DNA of 64,000 nucleotides from Ligula intestinalis (GCA_036362985.1 JAYGXS010000007.1:19001482-19065481), one strand, 5' to 3'. Positions 1 to 11,344 are shown, counted from the stretch's first letter. Notes: generated by a model not told the origin, from the sequence alone. Program-made: numbers and translations.

Positions 1-1000
1 TGAACAGAATGGGTGAAAGGATGCAGTCTCATCGAACAGTTCTGTAAGATTTAAATGAATCGGATCGATTGTAGGCCTTGATCATGGCGATGGTTTTTGG
101 TGATACCCCATCAAGTACCATTACCCGCCATAGAGATTCACGATAGGCGGAATCGAACGCGGGGGCAAAATCAGCGACGCAGACGATCGTTGTTTGCTGG
201 TAGCTATGGCGGAATAGCATGATGCGTCTCAGCGTTCGCACATCCCCAACGCGGAATACGACCTTATTGAATCTCGTCCTACAGTCACACCCAGTCTAAA
301 ATCGCCTGAGAAGGACAGTAGCGAATGTCATCGAGCAATATCGATAAGATTCATACCGCAGTAGTCCTCGTCTCTTTTCTTCCCTCCCTTGTGAATAGGT
401 ACAGGGATGCCTGAGCCGCAGTCACAAGGGACGGCTTTCTCTCCTTGTATGCTTTTTCAATCACTTCATGGAGCCAAGGCTTCAGTGTGTCGACACAAGA
501 CTTAAAATTTCAGTGGGTGTGCCGTCCTCTCCAGGTGCCTTGTTTTTGCACAGCCTTTGTAAGGCGTCGCCGACTTCTTCAGAAGGGAGGTCACATGACT
601 TCATAGGTAAGAGAGGAAGAGGATTCTGCTACAGGTGAAAACGAGGATATGCTGGGTTTGTTACAAAATTGAGGAAGTACTCATGCCAGCACTTAACCGT
701 GGCCGAACTATCAACAGTAAAACCGCTATTCATATCACGAACCGAGTCATTCAGTGAGGAGAACTTACCACTAACTTTGCGGATAAGTTGTTAGAGTTTG
801 CGAGTACTAACAACGTTTGTATCTTGCTCCATGGAGGTCGCTATTCCAGTCCAGTGTTTCTCCCGGTCCTCCCTAAGCTGTCTAAGCAGAAAGCTTCAGA
901 GTTCTTCCAATCATTACGGCGTCCCTGGATACCTTAGCAAACTGATGTTTTCCGTAATGATCATTGGTTACTGTCGTCTCCGTCGGCTCGAGTCCTAAAA
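1..1000 (-). pseudogene. LINE (non-LTR) reverse transcriptase relic, runs off window start
   Basis: This is a decayed reverse transcriptase of an APE-type non-LTR retrotransposon read on the minus strand. The block AFDSAYRESLWRVMVLDG (about 190-100) is the D-containing RT motif A region, followed by PKTIAMIKAY. Bases 25-2 read CILSPILF, the motif B region, so the catalytic YADD and the C-terminus lie before base 1. Around 500-550 the minus strand reads KAPGEDGTPTEI, and near 650-720 WHEYFLNF, both typical of the N-terminal part of this RT. Stops and frameshifts break it throughout, so it cannot be active. The family assignment comes from remembered flatworm LINE proteins; the exact clade (RTE or CR1-like) is not settled. 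Confidence 0.85.
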
Positions 1001-1015
1001 GAGGACAGGATTTCT

Positions 1016-1447
1016 CTACTTAGGGATTCGCCAGTGCTTGGTTGCCGCGTGTAAGCGAACGAAACCGTGGCGTCTAGTGCGTAGCATTTTGGGTACGGAT
1101 GCGAGATGATCTTTCAAGCGTGTACGGCTTAGAACGTTGTCAGACTCATGGCCATAAACAGTCTTGGTAACACGCTGCGATTTGCTATCATGGAAGGGGA
1201 TGAGGGTCAGGTTACTTCCGCGGCGTACCCTATAAGAATACTCAGTGTAGTAGTGTACAGTAGTACGTTGACGGCTACCTTGTTCATGGCCACTCCTTCC
1301 CGTCGTTCCATGTGAAGATGCAATTTGTTTACACAAAGTTAACGAGTGTGGGACTGCTGTATAAATGGTCAACCGGTTGCATAATAACCGAGCAAGCCGA
1401 GGCGAGAAACTGTAACTGCGCGGTTTCATGTTACAGGAGTAAGTCAA
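1016..1447 (-). pseudogene. Probable upstream part of the same LINE (endonuclease/RT linker)
   Basis: A 143-codon open stretch lies directly upstream, in the minus sense, of the RT relic. Its last third reads HESDNVLSRTRLKDHLASV, which resembles the C-terminal end of an APE endonuclease (SDH-type motif followed by a basic linker) in flatworm LINEs. The first two thirds are not recognised. It is most simply the 5' continuation of the element at 1-1000 and not an independent gene. Confidence 0.5.
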
Positions 1448-1869
1448 AAGTCTTACCTGATTACTATAGGTTTCCGCTTGGTGAGTGAAATGGGCTTAGG
1501 GTAAGTAATCCGGTATAACCGTAAGAAAGAAGGGACCAGACAACAGGAGTGGGAGACATTCCAATGAGGCAAAATACGGAGATGCGTGTTCGTAAATTGT
1601 CTTAACTATGCCACCAAAATGTTTATAGTAGCCACGTAAGTATATTTTAAAAACATCCGATACACATGCTATTATCACCACCTAAAATGCATGAAGATCA
1701 AATGTTCTGTACTCAAATCATCCAGCTGACTTTGGGGTATCCTTGATCGAAAGTGGCAGTTGAACTGCCTGTGGCCAATCAAATGACTTCTGTTAATGTT
1801 GACGGAACTGCTTTCTTAGCCTAATCAGATTCGTATCTTATTTCCAGATTCAGTATAGTTAATGAACAT
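1448..1869. other. No feature recognised
   Basis: AT-rich sequence without a convincing coding frame, RNA gene or repeat that I could match elsewhere in the window. Confidence 0.5.
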
Positions 1870-2500
1870 TCCAAATTCATGGGGTCCGAGCCAGGTGTAG
1901 CGTTCTGCTTAGGGGGTGATTATAGCCGCGCCAGCCACCTACATCTCCTCTCGTCCCCGGACTCCTTGATTTGATCATGACAACCAACCCATAGGGGACA
2001 GGAGGAGAGAGCGTGGTAGATACAGCGCAAGTGTACTCTTGATATCCTTCAATTTACGCGCAAGTCACTGTACTTGCGCCCATCCAGTGGTGATGCGCTC
2101 AATGGACCTCGTTGGAATTGACGAACTTTCATACGGCCGAGCATATACTGAAATTTTGCTAAACCTATTAATCTTCTGCCTGTTCTGTTTATAAATTACA
2201 CATTAGCGGAAAGTATATTGCACAAAAAGCATGTTGCCTCATGCTTTTCTATCTTCACGTACGCAATAGAAAATATGCATTTTATTTACGGTCCCACATC
2301 TCTGTTGCGGTAAAACAACTACGGTCAAAATGTTTATGCTGAATTCTGTGACAAAAACACTTCACACATTGACGGAAACAAATTTTTACAGCTGAAAATT
2401 TTCCTTGCTTCTAAAAAACAATGTGATTTCGTAAGCTTGACAGAAAGAGAAAGACGCTTTATTCTGAAGGTAAATATGCAAAAATTTCCGTAAAAATGGC
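1870..2500 (+). repeat. Dispersed repeat R1, copy 1
   Basis: This copy shares an ordered series of blocks with 4425-4960: a 'ccgagccagRtgtagcg' start, a 'gccacct' and 'ggactccttga' block, 'agatacagcgcaagt', 'acgcgcaagtcac', and then an AT-rich 3' half containing 'tttacggtccca' and 'tctgttt'. Both copies have the same orientation. No coding capacity is visible. It may be a SINE or a non-autonomous element; its ends are not defined. Confidence 0.65.
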
Positions 2501-3215
2501 TCCATCTCCTGAAACCAAGTGATATAATTATAAAATAGTCGAAATATAGATGTTCACATGAAATTCACACCGAGTACGGAGACATGCCTAATTTTAACTT
2601 CTGGATTTCCGTCTCTTTACACGTGGGGTGGCGTGCTAGGAGTAAGAGTACAGAGTGCTCATATGTCGGAACTTCCGACGTATAATACGGGAAGCCTTCG
2701 TAGCCATTTTTTCAGAGGGAAGTGGATGAGCAACTTCATCAGGAATGCGATCAGCAAATTGCTTAGCCGTTTAAAAGTGTCGCTGTGGTATAATATCAGC
2801 TAAGAAAGAATAAGAAACACCGGCAGCTGTAGCGAGCAATTGAAGGATACGTTTAGGAATAAACAGGCCTTTTTAGGCAAGGCTGGAAAAGTACTCAACG
2901 GATATAATATAGAAGTTCACGAAGTTTAACGATGAAATTTTCAATATGAAGAGTAAATGAAAGCTTCGATGTGTTAGTAGCACCAAGGTGCTGTAAAGAG
3001 GATATCGCGTCGGGCAGAATGTTTACGGATTCAGGACTGGGAAAGGGTTGCAATCGGAGAACGCAGTGGATTGACTTCCGGTTATTTATTAGAAGACCAT
3101 TGGATAACGACGATGCTGAGACGTGGTCCAGGCCATCGTTCAGTACCTGGAGATATATCTGACTTTTAAAAGGATGACCGGCAACCATCTCATCAGCATA
3201 CCTAAGATAAAAACA
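2501..3215. other. No feature recognised
   Basis: Several short open frames overlap on both strands, none with a recognisable motif. The stretch separates the R1 repeat from the foldback hairpin. Confidence 0.4.
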
Positions 3216-3403
3216 TTCGTTTGGCGATCGTAGGTCATCAGTGTGGATGGAGAAGAGAACTTAACAGTTGTTGGGACGGCCCATGAAGATTCGCTTGACA
3301 CACTGAAGGAATTGAGTGCGGGAAGTGAATCTCCACGGGCCGTCCCAGCAACTGTGGAGTTCTCTTCTCCCTCCACACTGATGATCTACGATCGCCAAAC
3401 GAA
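3216..3403. repeat. Foldback hairpin, 67-bp arms
   Basis: The left arm 3216-3282 and right arm 3337-3403 are inverted complements of equal length with a few mismatches and no net indel. The 54-base loop carries a further inner stem (agattcgctt against aagtgaatct), so almost the whole 188 bases can fold into one hairpin. It lies about 180 bp upstream of the Tigger-like relic. It could be a foldback transposon or an inverted duplication formed at a breakpoint. Confidence 0.8.
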
Positions 3404-3579
3404 GGTTTGGCTAACGCGCCCGAACCGCAGCGCTGAGGACGCACACAAAGGGAACAACGCGTTCAGGCCCACGCTAGACGATGCCGACAGGCGTGACCCC
3501 AAAGCTTACCAAGGTCGTCTGGCTAGCCTCCCTAAGTCTCGAAAAAATTAAAGTTGATTTCATTCACAGGCTTTGCACC
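3404..3579. other. Unassigned junction between hairpin and Tigger-like relic
   Basis: GC-richer than its surroundings. No terminal inverted repeat matching the relic's 3' end was found here, so the 5' end of the relic is missing or replaced. Confidence 0.4.
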
Positions 3580-4381
3580 ATGGCCAAACGAAAGCCATCA
3601 TAAAGTGTCGACATGTCGATCGTCCAGAAAGTGGCAAAACTCGACGCCTACCATGCATTGAATCCTGAGTTCAAGAAGAGTGAACGAACTGCTGCTGAGA
3701 AGCTTGGAATTTCACACTGGCGCAAAGGTGGTTTGAAAATCCCTGATGTTGTTGCTGCTCCTGATATTGGTGCTGCCGATGTGGTGCCCCTTCCACCAGG
3801 AATCGATGAGGAAGATTTGCTTAAGCGGGTGGACATCGATGCAGATGTTGAAGTCACTGATGAAACAAACGAGGCAGATTTTGAGCAGAACTTGGTCAAT
3901 GAAATCATTCAGAAGGACGAAGTGAAGAATGGAGGAGAAGCAAATGAGGAGGTTGTTGATGATGATGAGGACGAAGAGCTAGTTCCCGCTGCTGCACAGA
4001 CGAGAACTGCACTCTACACTCTGCAACATGGTCTGCGGGCATCAGATTTCACAAAATTCTACGACTTCTGGTGCCTGGAGAAGGACATCAAAGAGCACTT
4101 GCGAGTGAAGCTTTCTCCAAAACAACTGACATTAGACCGCTTTTTTTACACATGTCGGTAATCATATTTTGTTTTCGTTAGTAGATAAAAAAAACAGACA
4201 AACAGCATTCTTTTCTTGAACACAACCAAGCTCTTCACATAATACAGTACGTATGTAAAGTATAGTGCCTATCCTGCGTTTGCTAATCAAGAAATAGGAC
4301 TCTCCGGTTAGTGCGCTTGCCGCTTATTAAGTCTAATTTGGTCTGCGCCCGAGGTGGGCTTAATAACCAGCGACTACTGTA
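3580..4381 (+). mobile_element. Tigger/pogo-type transposon, internally deleted relic
   Basis: ATG at 3580 opens a frame reading MAKRKPS, a TAA at 3601-3603, then SVD and MSIVQKVAKL onward from 3613 to 4161 (182 codons). The N-terminal part resembles the pogo/CENP-B helix-turn-helix (ERTAAEKLGIS). It then jumps straight to WRKGGLKIP and an acidic C-terminal region, so the whole central DDE catalytic domain is absent while the frame is kept. The protein ends with QLTLDRFF, which fits the PCNA-binding PIP box (Q-x-x-L-x-x-F-F) known at the end of pogo-family transposases. Downstream, the 3' terminal inverted repeat ends in ...cgactactg at 4379 followed by TA (4380-4381), the expected target site. 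The matching 5' terminal repeat was not found. Confidence 0.75.
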
Positions 4382-4424
4382 CTTTTTTGAGATACAGGAC
4401 ACTTAACGGACACTCTTATTCCGA

Positions 4425-4960
4425 AGGACCCGAGCCAGATGTAGCGTCCCGCGTAGAGGCGACCCAGGTCGCACAAATCACATGCGCCACCTCCCGCCTC
4501 TGGACTCCTTGAATTGATAGTGTAACCGAACTCAGATGGGGCATGAGGAGAGAGGGTGGAAGATACAGCGCAAGTCTCCTCCTAATGTAATTCAGTTTAC
4601 GCGCAAGTCACGTACCTGCGTCCACCCTGGCGTGATACACATGACTAAATGTCGTGCAAAAACTGCTAATCCTCTGTGTATTCTGTTTCTCAGTCACATC
4701 TTAATAGGAATCACGTTGTACAAACAAGTATCTTGTCACATGCTTTAGACTTAATTATATCAGTTTTGTTTCCTTATTTGTACGATATGCATGTTTGTTT
4801 ACGGTCCCAAATTTCCGGTGCAGTGAAACCAAATATGATCAAAGCCTCTTTTGCTGCGTTCTGGGACAGAAAGCTTCAGAAATTGGTAAAAACTGAATTC
4901 TTTCCCTCGTTTCCGAAAACAGGGTGATTCCGTAAATTTGCCTCTACCTGAGTAGATTTT
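4425..4960 (+). repeat. Dispersed repeat R1, copy 2
   Basis: Same block order and orientation as 1870-2500, starting at 'cccgagccagatgtagcg' and running to the AT-rich 3' part with 'tttacggtccca' and 'gtgattccgtaa'. It begins about 45 bp after the TA that closes the Tigger-like relic. Confidence 0.65.
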
Positions 4961-5479
4961 CCAATTTTGGAAGGGATATATTTTAAATGCTTCTTGCTTA
5001 TCCTAGCACAACACACAAAAATGAAAGGTTTGGTTCTGTCTTAGTAAATAGGATAGGACATTTTTTCCTTAGTGAAATACTTTCTTAAACTCACTCAACA
5101 CATCAAAAAACAAGAGCCAACGTATCGTAAAATACCAACTCCGATTACGATTATGACTTTGCATGAGGTAAGTCACTTGCTATGTGTCACAGAAATGCAA
5201 GTTCCGAGGAGGAGCGTACTAAAAGATGAAACAATTTTCAGCGATTTGTTATCGCACACGTATTGAAAATTATACGCAGGCAAGGGTCAAGATAATAAAA
5301 TGTCATAGGCCATATTTAAAAAACCGGAAGCTACGGCTATATTTTCAAAAATGGACTTTACATGTAGACATTTCATAAAAGTGAGTAATTGATTTACTTG
5401 AAATTTCGCTTTTCGTGTTAAAGTCATTTTTGTTGTTTTCCATGGACTGCTCATCTGCGCTTATGATTGTCCGTCGACT
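4961..5479. other. Unassigned; holds one short repeated motif
   Basis: The stretch around 5130-5190 reads TIMTLHEVSHLL on the plus strand. Similar peptides occur near 12300 (IMTLHELCPLLY, minus) and 15080 (TTTLHEQDHLLY, minus), so this is a short dispersed repeat and not a gene. Nothing else was recognised. Confidence 0.4.
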
Positions 5480-5610
5480 CACAACGCTGAATTATTTAAG
5501 TTCAGCGAGGATACCCATGTTAACCTTGACGAAGTCAAGTTAATAAAACTAACGTTTCCGATGATGAATTAATCATCGAACGAATTTTTTCTTTGTACTA
5601 TATAAGGAAC
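5480..5610. repeat. Dispersed repeat R2, copy 1
   Basis: Shares 'ttcagcgagKatacccatgt', 'agtcaagttaa' and a following 'ttccgat' block with 11620-11700. Ends are not defined and the function is unknown. Confidence 0.45.
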
Positions 5611-6069
5611 TTCGAATACATATTACAACAGTAAGTAAACTTCATTTTTTCTGTTCCATTGCTGCGCATTCGGATACGTCTGGCAGATACATACCCAATG
5701 TTTTTTCCCCGGTTCCGATATTCTGAGGTTATTTTTTAAGAACTGGGTGTGTGGAATAATATACTTGCAGATATTTTTTGTCTGCATTGACACTGCATCT
5801 CGCCGCATTCTTTTACTCTAAACTGAGACAGTTGTTTAAGGTAGCGCAATAAATGATGGGTGATACCTGGAATAAAAGGCCCTTGCTACTACCCAATACC
5901 CCTTATCAGTGACAGAGGTTCCCAAACACAAATAAGCGTACTTTTTGGACTGTTTTTTTTGAAGACAAAAACCATTGAGCCTATTCTTCATCGGTAACAT
6001 AAACTTTCCTCATGCGAAGCCGCACACGCACATATGAACCTCGCCATCTAGCCGGCAGTTCGTCTTCCA
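5611..6069. other. No feature recognised
   Basis: AT-rich, with only short overlapping open frames. Confidence 0.4.
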
Positions 6070-6300
6070 CATCCAACAAGATGAATGGAGAGTTGGGCGG
6101 CCCCAGGGACCATGACTTGCGCCTGACATAGATTCTATTGATAGTAGACTTGCGCTTTATTTGTCGCACTATCTCCCCTCTGTTCCATCTGCGCTCGATG
6201 TCATGTCCAACGAGAGAAGACCGGAGGTGGCTGGTGCAACGGGAGGCTGGAACTTGGCATACCGCTACCAAGCGCGTGGCCATCCAGACACCGTCAGAAA
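6070..6300 (-). repeat. Dispersed repeat R1, copy 3 (partial, inverted)
   Basis: The minus strand shows the R1 5' half: 'accagccacct', then 'aaagcgcaagtctactatc' and 'aggcgcaagtca'. The open frame covering it (6283-5981) is therefore probably repeat sequence and not an exon. Confidence 0.5.
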
Positions 6301-7074
6301 CTGTGATTTCAGGTTTAACTAGAAAAAAACCTCACCGGAGACCTCAGCTCTCGATTGACCATCTTCTCAGTATATTGCTGTGGACATGAGGATAGTTACC
6401 ACCAGTAACGTCAGAGCCTGTCTAGGACAACTGTGTTCTGGTAAAGAGCAGGACAGGCAGTAAAGATGCAAACTCAGTATCAACTTGCAAATCAAGGCAA
6501 CATGAAAAATCTTCTAGTAATTTTCTACCTTAATTCGTAAAAAGTATGCTTTGTGTTTTCTTGGTGTTGTATGTTGCCCAAATGTCTTTTTATTTCAAAT
6601 TTACCCCGTTTTCTATATTTTCTGACAAGTGGCAAATAATATGAAATATACGATAGTAGACAGCCCAACAGAAGCTAGTTGCTTGGCAGTAGTGCTTCCC
6701 ATGTACGATATTTTTTCTGATGAGTAACAACTGCTTAATGAATTTTTGCTATAAGTGCGTGCAAAGTTATGAATAGCATTCGCTAGGCATCCCAAAAGTC
6801 AGTGTTGCAGTTGGGACCGCTATGACGTAGAACCAAATAAGAAGTATTGGGTGAAGGGTGAATGCGTTAATTTCAGATAAGAGATAAGGGCGAAAACGCG
6901 GCTTTTAATAAACAACCAGACGACCCAAGAAAAGCTAAAGGTGGCAGCAGATAAATTTTATTCCCCAACGATATGTTTTCAGCAGTTCATTATCGGACCG
7001 GTAAAATTGCAGGGATAATGAAAATCGTGCCGTTGGATAGGGTCATTAAGAGTCTTAGGATGGGCAGAGAAGCA
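6301..7074. other. No feature recognised
   Basis: No coding, RNA or repeat signal that I can support. Confidence 0.4.
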
Positions 7075-7320
7075 CACAAACCGATCCGTTACAGGACACA
7101 CTTGCTTGCCGTTGAAGCCTTTGGGGCTCACTCTCGAGCCACACCGCAAGGCGGCTAATGATATAGGCAGAAGGACATTACCAACAAAGACCAGGGAGAC
7201 TAGGATAGCCATTTCTGGCTTATTAGTCGTCGTCAGCTAGTCATACCCAAACCCAAGTGGTGCCACAGAAATCGGTGCCCCACTTGAGTTTCGCAACCGT
7301 GACCCGCGACCCCCGTACGC
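7075..7320 (-). repeat. tRNA-derived SINE, near full length
   Basis: On the minus strand the order is a degenerate tRNA-like head near 7320-7260, the body 'gctgacgacggctaataag' type block (7250-7215), 'aatggccattccagtctcc' type block, 'atgtccttctgcctatat' (about 7175) and a tail ending in 'aacggatcgg' (about 7080). The same body and tail recur at more than ten sites on both strands. Confidence 0.7.
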
Positions 7321-7879
7321 GCCGGAATTTATCGCAGAACGTTAATATTCACGCCACTTAGAAGTTTGCTAACTGATGGGGTAACATTCCATTTTCAAGA
7401 ATTAAGAGACAGCCACTTTTGCACATGGGAGATCGGAACCTGGCTGAGGAGAAGGTTTTCGCCTGTGTAGGGCACCAGGCCATATGCAGGGCATAGCGAC
7501 CGCGCCCGATACTGTGGGTGTCTTGATAGCCAAACGAAAATGCCAATATGGCGTTTATTGGCTTGACGTCCTGCATTCTCTCCCGGAACCCATCACCTGA
7601 GACATTCGCAAATGAGGGCATCCAGGGATGCAGTATTGAAAGAACGCAGTTTCCATGCAGCCACATGCATACTTCAGTCAACAAATGCCACATTCATTGT
7701 GATTGTTGGTTATTCGTCGAATACGAAAATTGACAACTGAAGGGCTATTGCATGAGGTCTTGGTTGCTATTTTCAATATAAGCCAGAATTATCAACACGA
7801 GCATAAGGCGTTGAAAGGTGGATCAAAACGGAAAACGTTTAAACAAGACGGTGTTCTTAGTAGTCTTGGACTAAACGAC
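7321..7879. other. No feature recognised
   Basis: Several short open frames but no recognisable motif. Homology to the PLE on the right ends near 7885. Confidence 0.4.
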
Positions 7880-9795
7880 ACTAAGATGTTACCTGCTGCA
7901 CTTTCATCACATGTGGTAGAATTGGACGTGATGATTGCTCGCCCATACGGCTCCCCGGCGTTAGCGTTAAGCGACGCGTTGGCCTGTTTGTTTCTTAAGT
8001 GGCGACTTGCTTTGGCCAAATTGAGCCTCAGCATCGAATATGGATTGGGCAGCTCTTTGCACTAGTTTATAGACTGGGGGTCCGTGAATCAGGACTCAGT
8101 TAGTTCACGACTCACACGATTGTGACCGCTCACAAGAATTGTGGCTNNNNNNNNNNNNNNNNNNNNNNNNNNNNNNNNNNNNNNNNNNNNNNNNNNNNNN
8201 NNNNNNNNNNNNNNNNNNNNNNNNNNNNNNNNNNNNNNNNNNNNNNTGTGGCTTCATCAAATTTAAATGTGTAGCTAGGTCTCATCAAATAAGCCACAAA
8301 TTAAGAATTTTTATCATTTCTCCGCACTATCGCCTCTTGTTCGACAATGTGTGTCTAGAGAGGTCTTCCAGTTTCTCCAACGTAGTTGATTTGTCCGCCA
8401 CTGCACTAGATCCTATAGACGACTTCAGATGTTTTTTCCGTGGCCATGGGTCACGTTCATCGACCGCTAAAGGAAGTCATTTTTCTCACTGTCCTTACGC
8501 AACTGAGCACGTAGCTGACTGTGTAAGCGCTCTTAAAATCAGTTTTTGCATTGTGCTTGTCGCTCTTCTGAACACAGCGGTCTTTAGGCCACAACAATAT
8601 TTGCGGCAGACCTCAAGGAAGGCCAGTTGGTTCTTTTTTTCCTCCAAATGCTAAATTGTATGCCTGCCAAGACATTAGTAAGACGTTATTTGAACGTGAG
8701 CACCAGATCCCTTCCAATGACAACGAAGATATCATCCACATACAGCACATAAAATTTCGGTCCGTGCTATTGGAGGACCAGTGAATCTAAATAATGTAGC
8801 ACCAGTTCGTTTACACACTGGTCTTCCCTTCACCTGCTCGTATATTTTTCCGTCAAACGTGAAGCATCTCCTAAGACAGAACTTCAGGAGCTGTCCAATT
8901 TGGGCATGTTCGAGACAATTCTGTCTCATTGTATTTGCTTCGTAGGAGGAGTTGACGGTCTCGACTGTCAGTGCCTAAAAAAAGCGAAGAAAATAGGGGC
9001 GAGACATCAAAGGAAGCCATGAAATCACTTCACAGGAGACTTAACTCTTTGAGGTACTCCAAGACTTGTGTTGATGGAAGTACTGTGGTGTCCTAATCAG
9101 CGGTCAGGAATTTAAGATGCCAAAACAGCCACTTTGCCAGTCTGTAAGAGTGCCTTTCAGTGATGGGAAAGGTCTTTACCGTCCAATACGATTTAGGAAC
9201 TTCCCTTGTTGGCTAGCACGATGAAGATGTCCCGATCGGCCTTTAGTGCTCTAAGTGCATCGCGTTTGACCATGGGGAGCACTTTACACAGTTGATGATG
9301 ATGTAATAGCTGGTGTCAGATAAGGTTTTCCGTCTCATCGATCGCTTAAATCTGATTACTGACAAATTCTACAGCTGCAATCATGTTATGAGGTTTAGCA
9401 TCAGCCATAGTGAATTAGGCTTCATGCTCTAGAACCTGCATTTGCTCCTTCAACAGATCCTTCGACGACAGGTTGCGTAACAGTATTTCGTTTCTGGATG
9501 ACGGTGGATTACGCAGTTAGCTAAATCTGTTCGCCAGTGCTGCTTCGCGAATCGCTTTCTATTCACGGGCTCGTTCAGTCACTCTCTGCTGAAAAAGTTT
9601 TGTGCTGTCTTCAACCATGAATTCACAATATCTGTTTTTCTCTTGGTCAATTATCCGCCGGTATTTACGCAGTCTCGCGTGGCAATCTTGTAGGATCACA
9701 CTTATCTTTCTTTTCCGTGTTAGAATATTTTGAGTCTTGGCGTTGGTCGCCTTTTCGCTAAACTTGGATTTGGGGTCGTACGCAGCCTGGAGGCA
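7880..9795 (-). mobile_element. Penelope-like element copy A, nearly complete but decayed
   Basis: Read on the minus strand, the order is an N-terminal coiled region (RKYRRIIDQEKNRYCEF, about 9670-9620), the reverse transcriptase (FTFDGKIYEQVKG near 8840) with the catalytic motif YVDD still present at 8742-8731 inside KFYVLYVDDIFVVIGRD, a palm/thumb block (TNWPSLR onward), then the GIY-YIG endonuclease region (about 8450-8040) and the 3' part ending SRHLRNKQANAS and GEPYGRAIITS. Several frameshifts and stops, including one between CAVCG and YVDD, make it inactive. A 100-N gap lies in the GIY-YIG part. It meets copy B head to head near 9796. Confidence 0.85.
8147..8246. other. Assembly gap, 100 Ns
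   Basis: Exactly 100 N, the conventional placeholder for a gap of unknown size. The seven bases before it (tgtggct) equal the seven bases after it. Confidence 0.95.
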
Positions 9796-10470
9796 ACCAA
9801 AAGACCCACTGTCCCGAAAAAAACCCATCTGGAGTCGTCTATAGGAGCTGGTGCAGTAGCGGGCAAAGCAACTACCTCAAGACACGAATTGTCAAACCAG
9901 CGGCAGCAGTGCGGAGAAATGACAATAATTCTCAATTTATGGCTTATACGACGAGACTTGGCAACACATTGAAATTTTATGAGGCTGAAATCCTCACGAG
10001 CGGTGACAATTGTGTGAGTCGCGAATTGCTTGAGTCATGATTCACGGACCCCCATTCCATAAACAAGTGCAACGACCTGCCCAACCCATGCTCGGTACTG
10101 AGACTCAATTTGGCGAACAGACCAACGCGTTATTTAACGCTAACGCCGGAGAACCATATGGGCGAGCAATCATCACGTCCAATTCTACCACGTATGATGA
10201 AAGTTAAGCAACTCACGGTCCGCACGCCGACCATCAAGCAGGCAGCGCATACACGTGCAATAGAGGATAGAGGAGGAGTGTGATAGAGGAGTCGTTAATT
10301 GTCGTCAGTGTTCAGAATAATAGTGACTGTTTCCTATAATTACTAAAATTCCTTGTGCATTACTTGCTCGTTTATACTAGTGTTTCTGCTTTTGTATCTG
10401 ACAAAGGATCCGCGACAGATTTCGAAACTTCAGGCGAATAAAAATCTTATCCTGGCACTTAAATTTTCTT
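9796..10470 (+). mobile_element. Penelope-like element copy B, 3' part, inverted relative to copy A
   Basis: The plus strand carries a decayed GIY-YIG domain: the endonuclease region through 'gagtcgcgaattgcttgagtc' (about 10016), 'accatatgggcgagcaatca' (about 10152-10172) and then the 3' tail. The tail hairpin begins at 10398 (CTGACAA ... GAAAC) and ends with 'ggcgaataaaaatctta'. The same sequence without Ns is found in reverse in copy A, so this copy can be used to predict what the gap in A should contain. Confidence 0.8.
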
Positions 10471-11344
10471 CCTATCAGTCTCTATCTCCTCCAGACTTTT
10501 ACAAATTGTTAAAGAAGTGTGAAAATTAGTAACATACTGGTACATTGCATTTGTATTGTTTCCCTTATTTTGTTCTTGCGTCATATTTTTCTTTTCTGCT
10601 TTCATTTAAAGATTGGATGAAGTTAGTGGATGCGGGTCGTCCAACGTTCAGAAGTTTGCATCTGTTAGGTAACGAACTGTATGTGAGGTGGGAAGGGGTG
10701 ACTTAGAGCGCGTGCTAAATATGTCGAGCATGAAACACTTCATTTGGTTAATTTCTGTGTGGCAGTTAGCTACAGGTTCATTTAACGGCCTTCAGTTGCC
10801 CACGGTCGTATATCAGGACAATAGCATGTTATATATGGGGCGTGGTTTTCTTCAATGTCAGCAGGCATTCAATAATCCCATCTGATAAGAATGCAATAGA
10901 GTTTGTTTCTTTTTTCGGCCGGAGCTGCCTCGCGCCTCGGAACCACCCACACTGGACAAAACAAGCATTCATCACGAGTATCCTACGCAGCGGAGGGCGC
11001 GGTAATTTCTAACCAATCAAATTTTAGTTCCATCGACAGCGTTTTTGACGGTACATTTATGGCCTAGCATATACTTTCCCATGGCTTCCTTAAGGAAGGA
11101 ATATAAAAGGTACTACGAACACAGGCCCAACACTTTTCAGATCACGCTGCAAATACAACCCAAGTGACCGCCTGCGGGAAAAACGTAATCTACTACTTTG
11201 GAACAGGTTTTAAAATTTGGCTTGGATATGCTGATTTTGGCCTATCCGGAGGTTATCTCTGCCGCCGATCAACACGTGACACTAAACTAAACAGCATTTA
11301 CCGACACTTCAAAGATGCATTTAAAGGAAATTTTAAAAACGCGC
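10471..11344. other. No feature recognised
   Basis: No supported gene or repeat, apart from the approach to the tRNA-like sequence. Confidence 0.4.

Noticed and set aside
1870..4960. R1 copies as LTRs of one retrotransposon
   Set aside because: Not accepted as an annotation because two other R1 copies occur singly, one of them inverted, and the interior holds a DNA transposon and no gag-pol.
5981..6283. 100-codon minus frame with a plausible-looking basic protein
   Set aside because: The sequence aligns with repeat R1 in the inverted sense, so it is repeat DNA and not an exon.
8139..8654. 171-codon plus frame running through the N gap
   Set aside because: It reads through unknown bases and lies antisense to the PLE GIY-YIG region.
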